64,000 nt of DNA from Apis mellifera. Lineage: Eukaryota > Arthropoda > Insecta > Hymenoptera > Apidae. The notes beneath the pieces were generated by a model. The model did no database searches, was not told the DNA's origin, and saw only the letters and a list, made by a program, of their open reading frames with translations. The stretch is from positions 7,457,925 through 7,521,924 of the forward strand of contig NC_037647.1 of NCBI RefSeq assembly GCF_003254395.2, written 5' to 3'. How positions within the stretch are numbered: the first letter of the stretch is position 1; every line of letters starts with the position of its first letter. This document shows positions 50,201 through 60,783 of this stretch, one piece after another. The position numbers and the translations under genes are program-made.

Positions 50201-53116
50201 GGGAATAACGAGCGAGGGGAATAGGAGATAAGGGGAGGGAAAAATGTGAAAAACAAAGGGGGGAATGGAGAAAATGGGATTTCGAAAAAAACAAAGAAAT
50301 CCATAAGTAACGAACCGCTCTTCGCTTAATCCGGCTTTCGCTTCGAGCAAACTATTATATTAACGATGCATCGACCTCAAATTTTCCACGCCTCCACTTT
50401 CTTCTCGAGCTTCTTTTTTGACGTTTCGACTTTTTCTTTTTTAACGTTTTTCTTTATTCTCTCCATCACGAAATATTGAAAGAAAATTAATGTACGGCAC
50501 AAAAGTTCACGGTCGCGCGTTCTGTCGTTCTCTGAGAAAATTTTTATCTGTATAACGATTACGCGTTAAATATTGTCGTCCTACTCGAGATAATACTTAT
50601 TAAAGTTAAACTTTCGGGATTAAATGACATGCCTCGATGTCACGTCATCATTGGCATAGCGGTTTAGAAAATCAAAAATTAGGTAAAATTTATCCGAACG
50701 AAATATAATATGTCGTGTTATCATATAATATATTAATATGCGAGCGTGTAATCAAGCCTTGGTAAACAAAATATTTAAATTGTTATCAAAATTATAAGCG
50801 AAAACGTGTCGTTGTATCTTTGTTGTATAGTATAGTTTGTACAATAATTGTGTTTGTTTATTGATTACAATAAATTGTTTATTGTGATTATTTATTCTGA
50901 AAAAATCGTAAGTATTATTGAGACAAATTTGATAAATAATTCTATACTATTAAATTTCTGTTAAATCGAGTTAATTCAAATTTGTTTATAACGTCAAATG
51001 AATAATGCAAAAAGCGAAAGATGTAAAAATATGTCTAAATTTCTGAATCACAAGATATGATAGCAAAAAAAGAATAATAAAGAAAACATTTTCGATATTA
51101 TATATCCGTTTTCGCATTGTTGATTAACCGAAATTTCTGTAACAATTGCTTGACCCATTTAACCCATTTACAATTAACAACATTTTCAACGTTAATGAAT
51201 CCTCTGAAAAGCAATTCCCCATAAGTGGAGGTTCTGATATGTTTCCACGAATTGTGTGTAACTGACTTAGTTCTCGTAAAAACTTGACGCAGCCAACATC
51301 GTAATCAACATTAACGATTTTATCTAAAATTCAACAAGTGGAAGAAATGTGAAAAAATTTTTAATCTTTCGAGAAAAAAAAGCCATCTTTAACGTACGCC
51401 CTATCTAAAATAATAATTTCTTATAAAAATTACAGAATACGAGTAAACTATTTCTATTTTTTTCTTTTTGTATTATTCGCGAGAAATCGATCATAATTAA
51501 CGATATATTTAACTTAACTTCTATCGTTTCATTCATCAGATTCGATAAACGACTTACGTGCTGTGTGATGATTCTTCAACCGTTTGCAACAATTCGTTAT
51601 TTTTAGATTGTTCCAATTGATGATTGTACCCATTAATAGTATCCGCGAAAGGCATCCTGTCTTCTCGATCCTTTCCTTTCGAATTTTTTATTTTACTTTA
51701 CCAGGCCGATAAAAATCCGATAAAAACCGATCGAACAACGATCAAACGAGACAATCGGAGAAATAAGGAAACTGAGCGAGAACTGTGAAACGAACGAAAT
51801 ACGTGCACGCCGTTTAAGAAAGATCCGACTTGTGTCCGCGATGACTCGGCTTCTTGCTGTTTTATACAGATACTCGATACCGTTGAAAAAAACAGTGACG
51901 ACAATGAACCGGCCAATCGTTTCGAACGTTTGCTCGCGCTCCCTCCATTCCTCGTCAAGATTGATCAAAAAGTCGCTGGGAGGTAGGGGCATGCGACGAT
52001 AACCCATTACAACTAAATAGTCTAATTTCCACCGCCACTCGTGCACTCTGTTATTTGTTTCGTGTGACAATACCAAGAAGTGACAGTAAAGCCTTCTAAA
52101 AGAGTACGCATGCTGACGAATGCCACATTGCTGTTGATAAAACCTATCGTTCCCTGTATGAGTGCATAACATAACTCGTTTTATCTGAGGAAAGTTTGCC
52201 ACTCCGCGGAAAACAAAGTTTGACGATTTGACTAAGAAGTCATTTCAAGTGATTTCGATGATCGATAAATTAAGGCCGGTAAAGATAATTCCTTCTTCGA
52301 TTATATTTCGATCGGTCGATGAATCTTCTTTCGATAAATTCTTTTCGCGAAGAAAAAAAAAATGGCACATGGTCGTACAAGATTGCTCGTAATTTAGAAG
52401 CACAAGACATTCAACATAATTATTTCCGTATACATTTGAATTTCATCGAGTCATACAACATCAGTTGAGTATAATCGCGAGGTGTTTATCTTCTTATTTC
52501 TTTCAATTCGAATCAACCGCTATCTCCATGAAGATCTGAAGATCGTTCGTGCTCGATTCGATATCGGATGATCAAATCTTCGTTTGATCCTGTAACGATA
52601 ATCGTATATAATCGAACGATTCTTATCTTTCCTCTTAACGATCCTCTTTAACAGGGGAGAAAAATTCGATCTAAACGTATGTGTCTCGCGATTGGTAGGT
52701 AAAAATAAATCTGAACAGGAACAAATGAAACGGTCCGAAGCAATGGTGGATGGGAAGCGCACAGCCAAACTGTTGCTGGCGCGCACCTCGAATTTATCCG
52801 AATATTAATTACGATCCAGTTGATGTTTCCCACTTGACCGCATCGTATCGAGGAATCCCATGACAGATTTACATGCGTCCGGCCGATGACACGTGTGCCA
52901 ATTTGCGAGGATACGAATTTTGGCCAGCTCCTAGTGCTCCGTGTAATGAGCCAATTATGGCCGATTAACAGGCCTCGTACACGATCCAAAATTTAATTCT
53001 CCACCCTTCTCCAGTTACGTGTACGTGCCCTGCTATTTTTGAAAATCTCTCTATTAATACATAGTACGAGCAAAACTGCGACTTGATCAATTGGTGATTC
53101 GATCGTTCTCGATCAT

Positions 53117-53134
53117 AAAAAAAAAAAAAAAAAA
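53117..53134. repeat. Poly-A tract
   Basis: Eighteen A residues followed by GAA repeats. It could be the tail of an old retrotransposed copy, but no upstream retroelement is recognisable. Confidence 0.75.
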
Positions 53135-55651
53135 GAAGAAGAAGAAGGAATTAATTCTAACTCCGCCACGATTTGAACAGTTTGGAAATTTCCACGCGGA
53201 AATATACAATTATATTAAGGGTTAAGTTTCGAAACGAAAAAACGTATTGATCTTGATTCGTGATCGAAGTGAAAGATGATCAAGAAGGAATATAGTGAAT
53301 GATGACGATATTCGCGAATCAATATCGGGAAAAACAATCATTCTAAAATAACAATCTTATCGCCATTGATTGTCGACAATTGCAAACAAGTGAAATGAAA
53401 GTGAACAATCGCGTGAACTAGATCTTCGTTAACATATTTCTTCATATTCTCCTATAATATAATCTTACTTTTTTTTTTAATAATTGTTCTTCAAAACAAC
53501 TATCACCCTATTTGTTAATTATCCTGTTAATTGCACGACAATTTTTCTTTTTCTAATCTAATTCTTAACGCGATAATATTCAAATAATTTTTTCTAATTT
53601 TTTTTCATAATTATTTATTTACTTTCCAGTTCTTTCCCAATTTTGTCAACTATCGTGTTAATTACGCAATTATTTTCCTTTTAATCTAATTCTTAATACG
53701 ATAAGTAGCAAAAAAAAGAAATAGAGAATTATTAACAAGAAATAAAAAGAAATTTTTAAAAGAATGTTCTGTTGAAATAAATAAGAGAAAATTTTGGAAA
53801 TCTTTTGTAAAAATTTTATCATTTGTTATAAAATCGATCAATCTCTTCGGTAATTGTTGCATCGTATAATCGTTGAATTATGAAAGTAATTCAATATGAG
53901 CGATGAAAACAGTAATTTACGAGAAATTCAAGAATGGAATTGATAAAGTGTTTATGATTATAAGTTATTTCTAAATCAATGGAAACAGTAGTTTCATATC
54001 AATAACAAAGTTATTCTTGCACAATATGAATTGACATAATGTCTATTCTTGCTACATCCTCGAGACGTATTACTATTCTACGAAAAATTATATATTTTAT
54101 TCGAAATTATTTTAAATTTATTTACGAATACAAAAGAGATATGTTGATGATTTTATAAATTTTAGAAATAATTAAGAATGTTTGAAATTCTTTCGCTCAT
54201 CTGCTCTTTTCTGTCACTTAATTCATTCTATTCAACGACACATCAAATCGAAACATCACAAAATAAAAAATGCAGCAACGCGAGCGAATCGAAAAGGTGT
54301 AAATCGAGCCGCAACTTGCAAATTACGGTAGCCAACATAGAGGGTGAAACGGGGGTTCCAAATACACGTGAACAACGCGGCTTCGAATAGACTGTAAATT
54401 CAGTTTTCACCGGTCTTCTCCCTCGTGAGTCCGGAAGCTACTTTGCGATGCAACGAGTGATGCATAATTTCGCTGATCGCCCACAAAGAACGTCTGCCTT
54501 TTGCCCTAAAACAAATTTTTGTCGCGTCAGGGGCAGATTTTCAGTGTCGTCAAAGTTTTTTAATTGTGGTTGAGATAAAAAATAGAGAAAGAAAAGAAAG
54601 GAGAAAGAATGAACAAAGATATTTGACTCGTCGTGAAATTCAAATATAGAACAATAGTATGTGCGCATACTAAAACAAACATCGAATAGAGTAACATGTC
54701 AAATTTTAATTTGTTTACACGCGATATTATAATCGAATTGGATCGATGTTATATAAACTAGACAGAATCACGTAATTAACGCGTTCAGCGTGGATATGGA
54801 TCATGTTTGCTAGTTGATTGTCGTTCAACGCGTAACAGTTAACGAATCAATTCAATACATAAGTGCTTGTTAATCTTAATAAATAGTATTGTTAAATAGT
54901 ATTCTTAAATGTTGCAAAATCATTTCCATTTTCGATAAATGTCTATTATAAATCAATTTTAATTATAAGAACTTTAATTATACATCGATAAAAAATAATA
55001 GTTGATAAATTGTGATTCAGGTCATAATGATTGAATTCATAAATCTCTTCTTTTCATATTTCCTTTTATTGCAAATTCTGACTAATTCGATCGATGATAC
55101 TTAATTCAATTAAAAAATTAAGAGTCATTCAATAAGAGAATATTCAAGGAAAAATCTAATTTATTTATGCAAAATTTTTGTTTTTTTATTATCATTAAAA
55201 AAAAATAATGTTCAGGATAAAAAATTAATATTTTTTTATATCATGAAGTAACATGATAAAAAGTCAAAATATCGATCTATTAAAAATTGGTTTATTTTTT
55301 AACCAAATACTTTTTACTATAAATTTCGAATTTTCTTTTAAAATTTTATCAATATTTTGAATTTTTTTATGTATCATTAAAATATTTGTCTCCTTTTTAT
55401 TTTTCTAGTTTTTTCACATATTATAAAATTATAAAATTTAAAAATTTAAGAGAACATTCCAGAAATATGTACATCGAATAACGATGTACATATAATGTAT
55501 TTACACAAGACGCAACAAATACGCATATTTGTTATCGTTATATGACTGACGAAACTTCATTATGATTCAAATAAGCGCGAATACTTCTTATGTATTCTCA
55601 CTATTGTGCAAGCATTCAAGATCATTATTTGTAAACTATCATTGTAAAATC

Positions 55652-55654
<3 letters not shown>

Positions 55655-55682
<28 letters not shown>
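55655..55682. repeat. (GT)14 microsatellite
   Basis: Uninterrupted GT dinucleotides followed shortly by a TA run. Confidence 0.9.
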
Positions 55683-57758
55683 TATTTCTGTTATTATATA
55701 TATATATAATTTATTATAAATATAAATTAACATATAAATTAATAGCAGGAAATAAAATAATTAATTATTTAATTGTATTTATTATATTAGAAAGTTCAAA
55801 TTATACAATATCCCAAAAATGGAATATTTGTTAATTGAGATTCTTGAAGTAATTTCAAAATTTGCAAAATCTTTCATTATAGTTTTGTTAACGAATTATT
55901 AATAAAAAACACTGATCAATTATGTCAGCTTAGTCAAGTCGCGAGATATATATTCAACACACTTTCTTCGATATATATTATTTGGATTCATTTGTGCAAA
56001 GTTGGCAATACATAACCAACACTACTATCGCAGCTCGATTAGACTACACGTTTCCTGATTGATCAGTGTTTTCTGTTAATAATTTATTAGTTGTAATAAA
56101 AGTTTTTCAAAGAAAAATAAAAGAAAAATACTATTTAAAATTATTTTAGAAATGTCCAATTAATCGATATTATTCTCACATTTTTCAGACACTTTATATA
56201 ATAATTTCGTGCCACCATTGTTGATACACATTTTTGAACAAGTCAAGTACATACGAAAGAAATAAAATTATTTTTCATTAGAAATATTTTCTTAAAATAA
56301 TTTTTATAGAATATATAACTATTAGTATATAAATAATTAATATATATATTATCTATTAATATATAGATAATTTATATATAGCTATCACACAAAAATGTAA
56401 AACGAAAGATTAGAAAAGTTTAACGAAAAAAAAAAAATTTCCATTTTTTCAACAATTAATGACTACTAAAGTTAATTCTCGATGCAATATTTATATTATA
56501 TTATTGCTTTAATCGCGTTTAAAGATAAATATAAGTATCGTATTACGAAATTTCCCGACCCTCACGATTGATTACAAATGATCTGCTGGGGTTCTGATTT
56601 ATCATTGACCTCCAATAAATTATCACTAGTGAGAATTAAAAAATATAATCTTCTGTCAATATTATGCGAATTGTTTAAATAATTGGCATTCATTAGATTG
56701 TACCACTATTAACACAAACAACTTTATATTGTATAAAGTAATATAATTTAATTTAAAGAAATCGGAAATATTTTAGTTTAATCACTAAAGTGCTATTTTC
56801 AAGAGGAGAAACATACTTTTTAATTATTAGTTTTGAATTAATTCACTATCACTTATTAATCACTTATTAAATAAAAAATTTACTTTAAATTTGCGTTTAA
56901 AATTACATTTAAAATAAAAAAGATATCGTATGCATTTACAATTTTCATATTTTTTTTTTCTTTTGATTTTTCATAATATAAAAATCTTTAAAATTTAAAG
57001 TAGCAATTTAATTTATTTTATTGTATGTCTTAATAAAAATAATCAGAAAAAATCAACTTAACTTTTAATTAATTAATTTTATTTTTTTCTTCCTACGTAA
57101 GAGTTTTTAATTTAGTTATTAATTTAAATGTTATGTTTTTCAATCTTGTGAAAACTGGACACTGAACATCAAAACTATATCTAACTTGGAACTATTTGAT
57201 AATAAAGAGATGAAACTAATCGTCAAATTATATATATAGTATCTCCATCTATTGGTATTTTATAAATGGTACATGCATGCCAGTAACTATAACTACAGAT
57301 GTTATCTAATATGAAACAAATAAATCCAATCATCAGATGATATACATGTTCCATCTATCGGCTTGTTGTCGTATTAAAATGTATAAGCTAGTAAATTATT
57401 ACTTCTTATATATTTACGATATATTCGTAAGTTGATTAGAACTATTGATATTTTGTGCTATTTAGTTGTTGTACATTTTAACTTCTTATAAAACTTAATA
57501 TCTTTATAAAATCTTAATAATATAACTTCGTATTATCTATATAATATGTGTGAAATTTGCACGTAATGTTAGGTAAATTTGATACAATATTTCTCTGGAT
57601 AGTATTTTAATATTGTTTACATAAAGTGCTTTTACTTTTATTGTCCAATAAATAATTTTATATTATAAATATTCTAAGGATAAGAAACGTAATTATATTC
57701 AAAATACATATTCAATAAAACAAATAGTGCAAACTATTTCCAAATAGTATAATTAAAT

Positions 57759-58765
57759 ATGTCAACATTGGAAAATAAGATTTTAGGCGAAAAATTACAT
57801 TATTATTGTAGTAGTTCTAGTGAAGATGAAGAAAATGATTCTGCAGATTCTGATAAAGAAACAGAGGATGAAAAATATCCACAAATAATTACAGATTCTA
57901 TAGAACCATCATTTTCAGAATGGGATGGTACTTCTAGTAACACAGGACCAAAGGGTGTTATAAAAGTAAAATTAAGATTGCAATATTTAATATAAATTTT
58001 TAGTCAATATACATTTTACTTAATATATTTTAATTTTATCTCAAGGATTGGCAACGATACAAACAGTTGCAAGCAGAAAAAAGAGATGAACAAGACAAAG
58101 AAAGAATTAAATTAATAAAAAAATTGAGTTTAACGTGTCGTAGTTCTTTAGATGAAGAAAAAGAAAAAATCATGCAAACTGATCCTGATCTTGCTGAATT
58201 ATTAACTGATGAATTTCTTTTAGAATATCAAAAACAAAGAATGAAAGAAATGCTTGCAAAAACTGAGAAACTTCGTTTTGGCAGAATAATTAATTTAGAA
58301 ACTGCGGATCAATTTTTAGAAGCAGTTGACAATGAAGAAAAATCAATAACAATTATTGTTCATATTTATGAAAATAATATTCCTGGCTGTGAAGCTATGA
58401 ATGGATCTCTAATATCTGTTGCAGACGATTATCCCTATGTAAAATTTTGTAAAATTTTAGGTTTGATCTCAAAATATTTTTTTTTCTTTTATATCATTTA
58501 AATTTAAATTATATACAATATTTTTGTTATAGGTTCAGTAGCTGGACTCAGTAAACATTTTAAAAAAGAAGGAGTTCCAGCTTTATTAGTTTATAAAGCT
58601 GGTCAAATAATAGGTAATTTTGTTCATATAACAGATTATTTAGGAGAAGATTTTTATGCCTCTGATGTTGAAACCTTTTTAATTGAACATGGAATGCTTA
58701 CTGATAAAAATTGTATACCTGTCATAACTATACAAGATAAACATACATTATCAGATAGTGAATAA
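57759..58765 (+). CDS. Pdcl: Phosducin-like protein 1 (PhLP1/PDCL)
   Basis: PhLP1 is a cytosolic co-chaperone. With the chaperonin CCT/TRiC it folds G-protein beta subunits and helps them join gamma. Three exons (57759-57965, 58046-58460, 58533-58765) with GT-AG introns of 80 and 72 bp encode 284 residues, within the family's usual 275-300. The N-terminus has the MSTLENKILGEKLHYY start typical of PDCL, then an acidic Ser cluster (SSSSEDEE, residues 18-25) where vertebrate PhLP1 is phosphorylated by CK2. The helix-1 signature TGPKGVIKDW (62-71) spans the first splice junction. A charged helical region follows, then the thioredoxin-like domain (about 140-270) with IVHIYENNIPGCEAMN, YPYVKFCKI and VPALLVYKAGQIIGNFV. 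The match to PDCL is clearly better than to PDCL2/3, which lack the acidic N-terminus. AATAAA (58761-58766) overlaps the stop. HAUS4 lies tail to tail. Confidence 0.96.
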
Positions 58766-58766
58766 A
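58761..58766 (+). terminator. Polyadenylation signal overlapping the PDCL stop codon
   Basis: The last Glu codon, the stop and the following base read GAATAAAT, so AATAAA contains the TAA stop (58763-58765). If used, the 3' UTR would be only 10-30 nt. The next 20 bp hold further AATAAA matches. Confidence 0.5.
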
Positions 58767-58974
58767 TAAAATAAATATATGTTTTTAAATAATTTAATAT
58801 ATCCTTCCTATTGATTCCTGATATAATTTTAAAATTATTAATAATTCTTATTTATTTCTAAAAAATTTATTTAATTTTAATAATATAACTTATTACTTAC
58901 TGTATAATGTTATTATATAATATAATAGAAATGAAAATGAAGATATTTTTTATGAATGGAAATATTTATATGAA

Positions 58975-58977
<3 letters not shown>

Positions 58978-59016
<39 letters not shown>
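58978..59016. repeat. (AT)n microsatellite between PDCL and HAUS4
   Basis: About 39 bp of AT in the 340-bp interval between two convergent genes. Confidence 0.9.
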
Positions 59017-59022
<6 letters not shown>

Positions 59023-59104
59023 TTTATTTTAGTATAAGATTTATTATATTTATTCTAATATAATATTAAATATAAATTTTCATATAAATATATTTAAAAA
59101 TTCG

Positions 59105-59110
59105 TTTATT
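59105..59110 (-). terminator. Polyadenylation signal overlapping the HAUS4 stop codon
   Basis: On the minus strand the final Lys codon and stop read AAATAAAC, so AATAAA contains the TAA at 59106-59108. No other strong signal is needed before the convergent PDCL gene. Confidence 0.5.
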
Positions 59111-60342
59111 TCTGAACTAGTAAATTAATTTGTTTTTGTTTCTTAATAGCTTTACAAAAATGTAAATAAGTTTTTAAAATTTCATCATATTCTGTATTCT
59201 CTAATTCTTCATATTGTTTTTTTAAATTTTCTTTTTCTTTAATTTCATTCATTATTGTAAATATTTTTTTATCTAAAAATGTATTCAGTGCTTTGTATGC
59301 ATCAATTGTTATTGGAGTTTCCTTGTACATTTTTATAAGACATGACAACTTAAGTATCTTTGCTTGTATTTCTGCAACTTGTGTTTGCAACAATACATGT
59401 TCTGCTTTTTCTAAATAAATTTGACTTACATTTTTGTATTTCAATTCATTCCATTCATTCATTAAAGTTTTACATTTTATAATATCGGTTTCATATTGAG
59501 CACACAATTCTTCAATTTTATCTTTCCATTGGAATATTTGTATTTCATGTGGTTCAAATATTTTTTTATATATATTAATATCAGTTGATCTTAGAATTTC
59601 TTTCATGTTTCCTCCTAATTGTTCATATCTAAAATATATATCAAATATAAAATATAAAATAAAATTATTTTATATTTTTTATTTAATTTTTTTTTTTAAT
59701 GAAATAAATTTTAAATTTATTATAACATTACCTTAATATAAATTCATGTATTTTTTCTCGTAACAATGTTTCCACATAACATTTAGTATCTAACATTTCT
59801 TCATAACTAAGATCATATTTTGGTAAATCAGTGATTCCCAAAATGCTCAATTCTTCTTGCATATTTTTTGAAGTAGATGGTAAATGCATATATTTATTAA
59901 GTTCATGAATCAAAAGTAAACCTTTTAATTTATCAACAACATTATCAGATAATATTTCTTTTATATTTAACGATGTTTCTTTTATACATTCTAAAATTAA
60001 TTTGCTTTTTATATGTTCTGCTATGTTGTCTTCACAAGAAGTAAGACATTTTATAGTTTTTTCTAAATGATTAAATCCTTGATTTGTCATATTCCTACTT
60101 GTATTGTAAGATAAACTACATTGTTGTTCAAATAAGTTTTGCATTGAATCTATTCTACCAAATATTCGACTACAATTCGTGCGAGAAATTCGTGAAATAC
60201 TTTGTATATCTAAAAATAAATAAATTTAATTAATATTTATTTATATTTACATTATATTTTAATTATTAAAATATTTTTTAACTCAAAAGTTATAATCAAT
60301 TTATATACCTGAAATCTGACTTAAATCACTGAAACTATTCAT
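59106..60342 (-). CDS. HAUS4: HAUS augmin-like complex subunit 4
   Basis: Augmin binds spindle microtubules and recruits gamma-tubulin rings so that new microtubules branch from old ones in mitosis. Three exons in transcript order (60309-60342, 59732-60209, 59106-59628), with GT-AG introns of 99 and 103 bp, give 344 residues; human HAUS4 has 363. The first exon carries only 11 codons plus one base. The call rests on collinear similarity to vertebrate HAUS4: a helical N-terminal half with the KGLLLIHELNKYM segment (human RLLVTELMRLL), then an ILGI...L stretch, and a C-terminal coiled coil with AEIQAKILKLSCLIKMYKE, aligning to the human LEVKCGAMILKLRMEELKI region. The protein is rich in Glu, Lys, Leu and Ile, with no enzymatic motif. 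Insect augmin subunits diverge fast, so the identity is less certain than for the neighbouring genes. It is divergent from UBA2 and convergent with PDCL. Confidence 0.8.
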
Positions 60343-60602
60343 ATTGTCGATAATGAATACTGCTTTAATGACAATTTAATAAAACTGTTTTTTATAGTTT
60401 TTTCAAATTCAAACCGATCAAGAATCAAAGTATTTAAGAAGGATATATACTTCTATTTTTATAAATTCCCTAGACATTGCTATTTTATTAAGAAATTTTT
60501 TATAAAGATCATGCAATATTAAAATATACATTTATTTTTATTTATTAATATTTAATAATTTTAATATAATTCTAATTTATTATAATTATGTATAAATATG
60601 AA

Positions 60603-60639
<37 letters not shown>

Positions 60640-60783
60640 AATAAGAAAAATTATGAACTGATTGGTTAAAAGCACTAAGGAAACGGTATAGGATAGGTAA
60701 AAGTATATTAGTAAAAGTATATTATATAGTACATTTATAGTCGTAAACGGTGTTAGTGTATATTGTCGTGTTTAACCTAAAAA
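60343..60783. promoter_or_regulatory. Bidirectional promoter region HAUS4 / UBA2
   Basis: The start codons of two divergent genes are 441 bp apart, so both promoters and 5' UTRs must fit here. An (AT)15 run sits in the middle (60607-60636). No TATA box can be singled out in sequence this AT-rich. Confidence 0.6.
60607..60636. repeat. (AT)15 microsatellite in the HAUS4/UBA2 promoter
   Basis: Thirty bases of AT alternation between divergent start codons, about 150 bp upstream of the UBA2 ATG. Confidence 0.9.

Larger units (their letters stand above)
47205..57758. other. Gene-free stretch between PNP and PDCL
   Basis: The first coding exon and promoter of PNP must lie in the lower part but could not be fixed. 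A strong minus-strand donor, GAGTC|GTAAGTAA, is present at about 48616 and could end a 5' exon, but no ATG lies in the matching frame. 48.3-50.4 kb is GC-balanced and CpG-rich; 50.4-57.7 kb is very AT-rich, with a poly-A/GAA tract (53117-53145) and a GT microsatellite (55655-55682). The longest open frame (51693-52202, -, from GTG) matches no family I know. Confidence 0.5.

Noticed and set aside
53117..53145. Poly-A tail of a retroposed element
   Set aside because: No target duplication, reverse transcriptase or gene-like sequence could be seen upstream; it reads as a simple A/GAA repeat.
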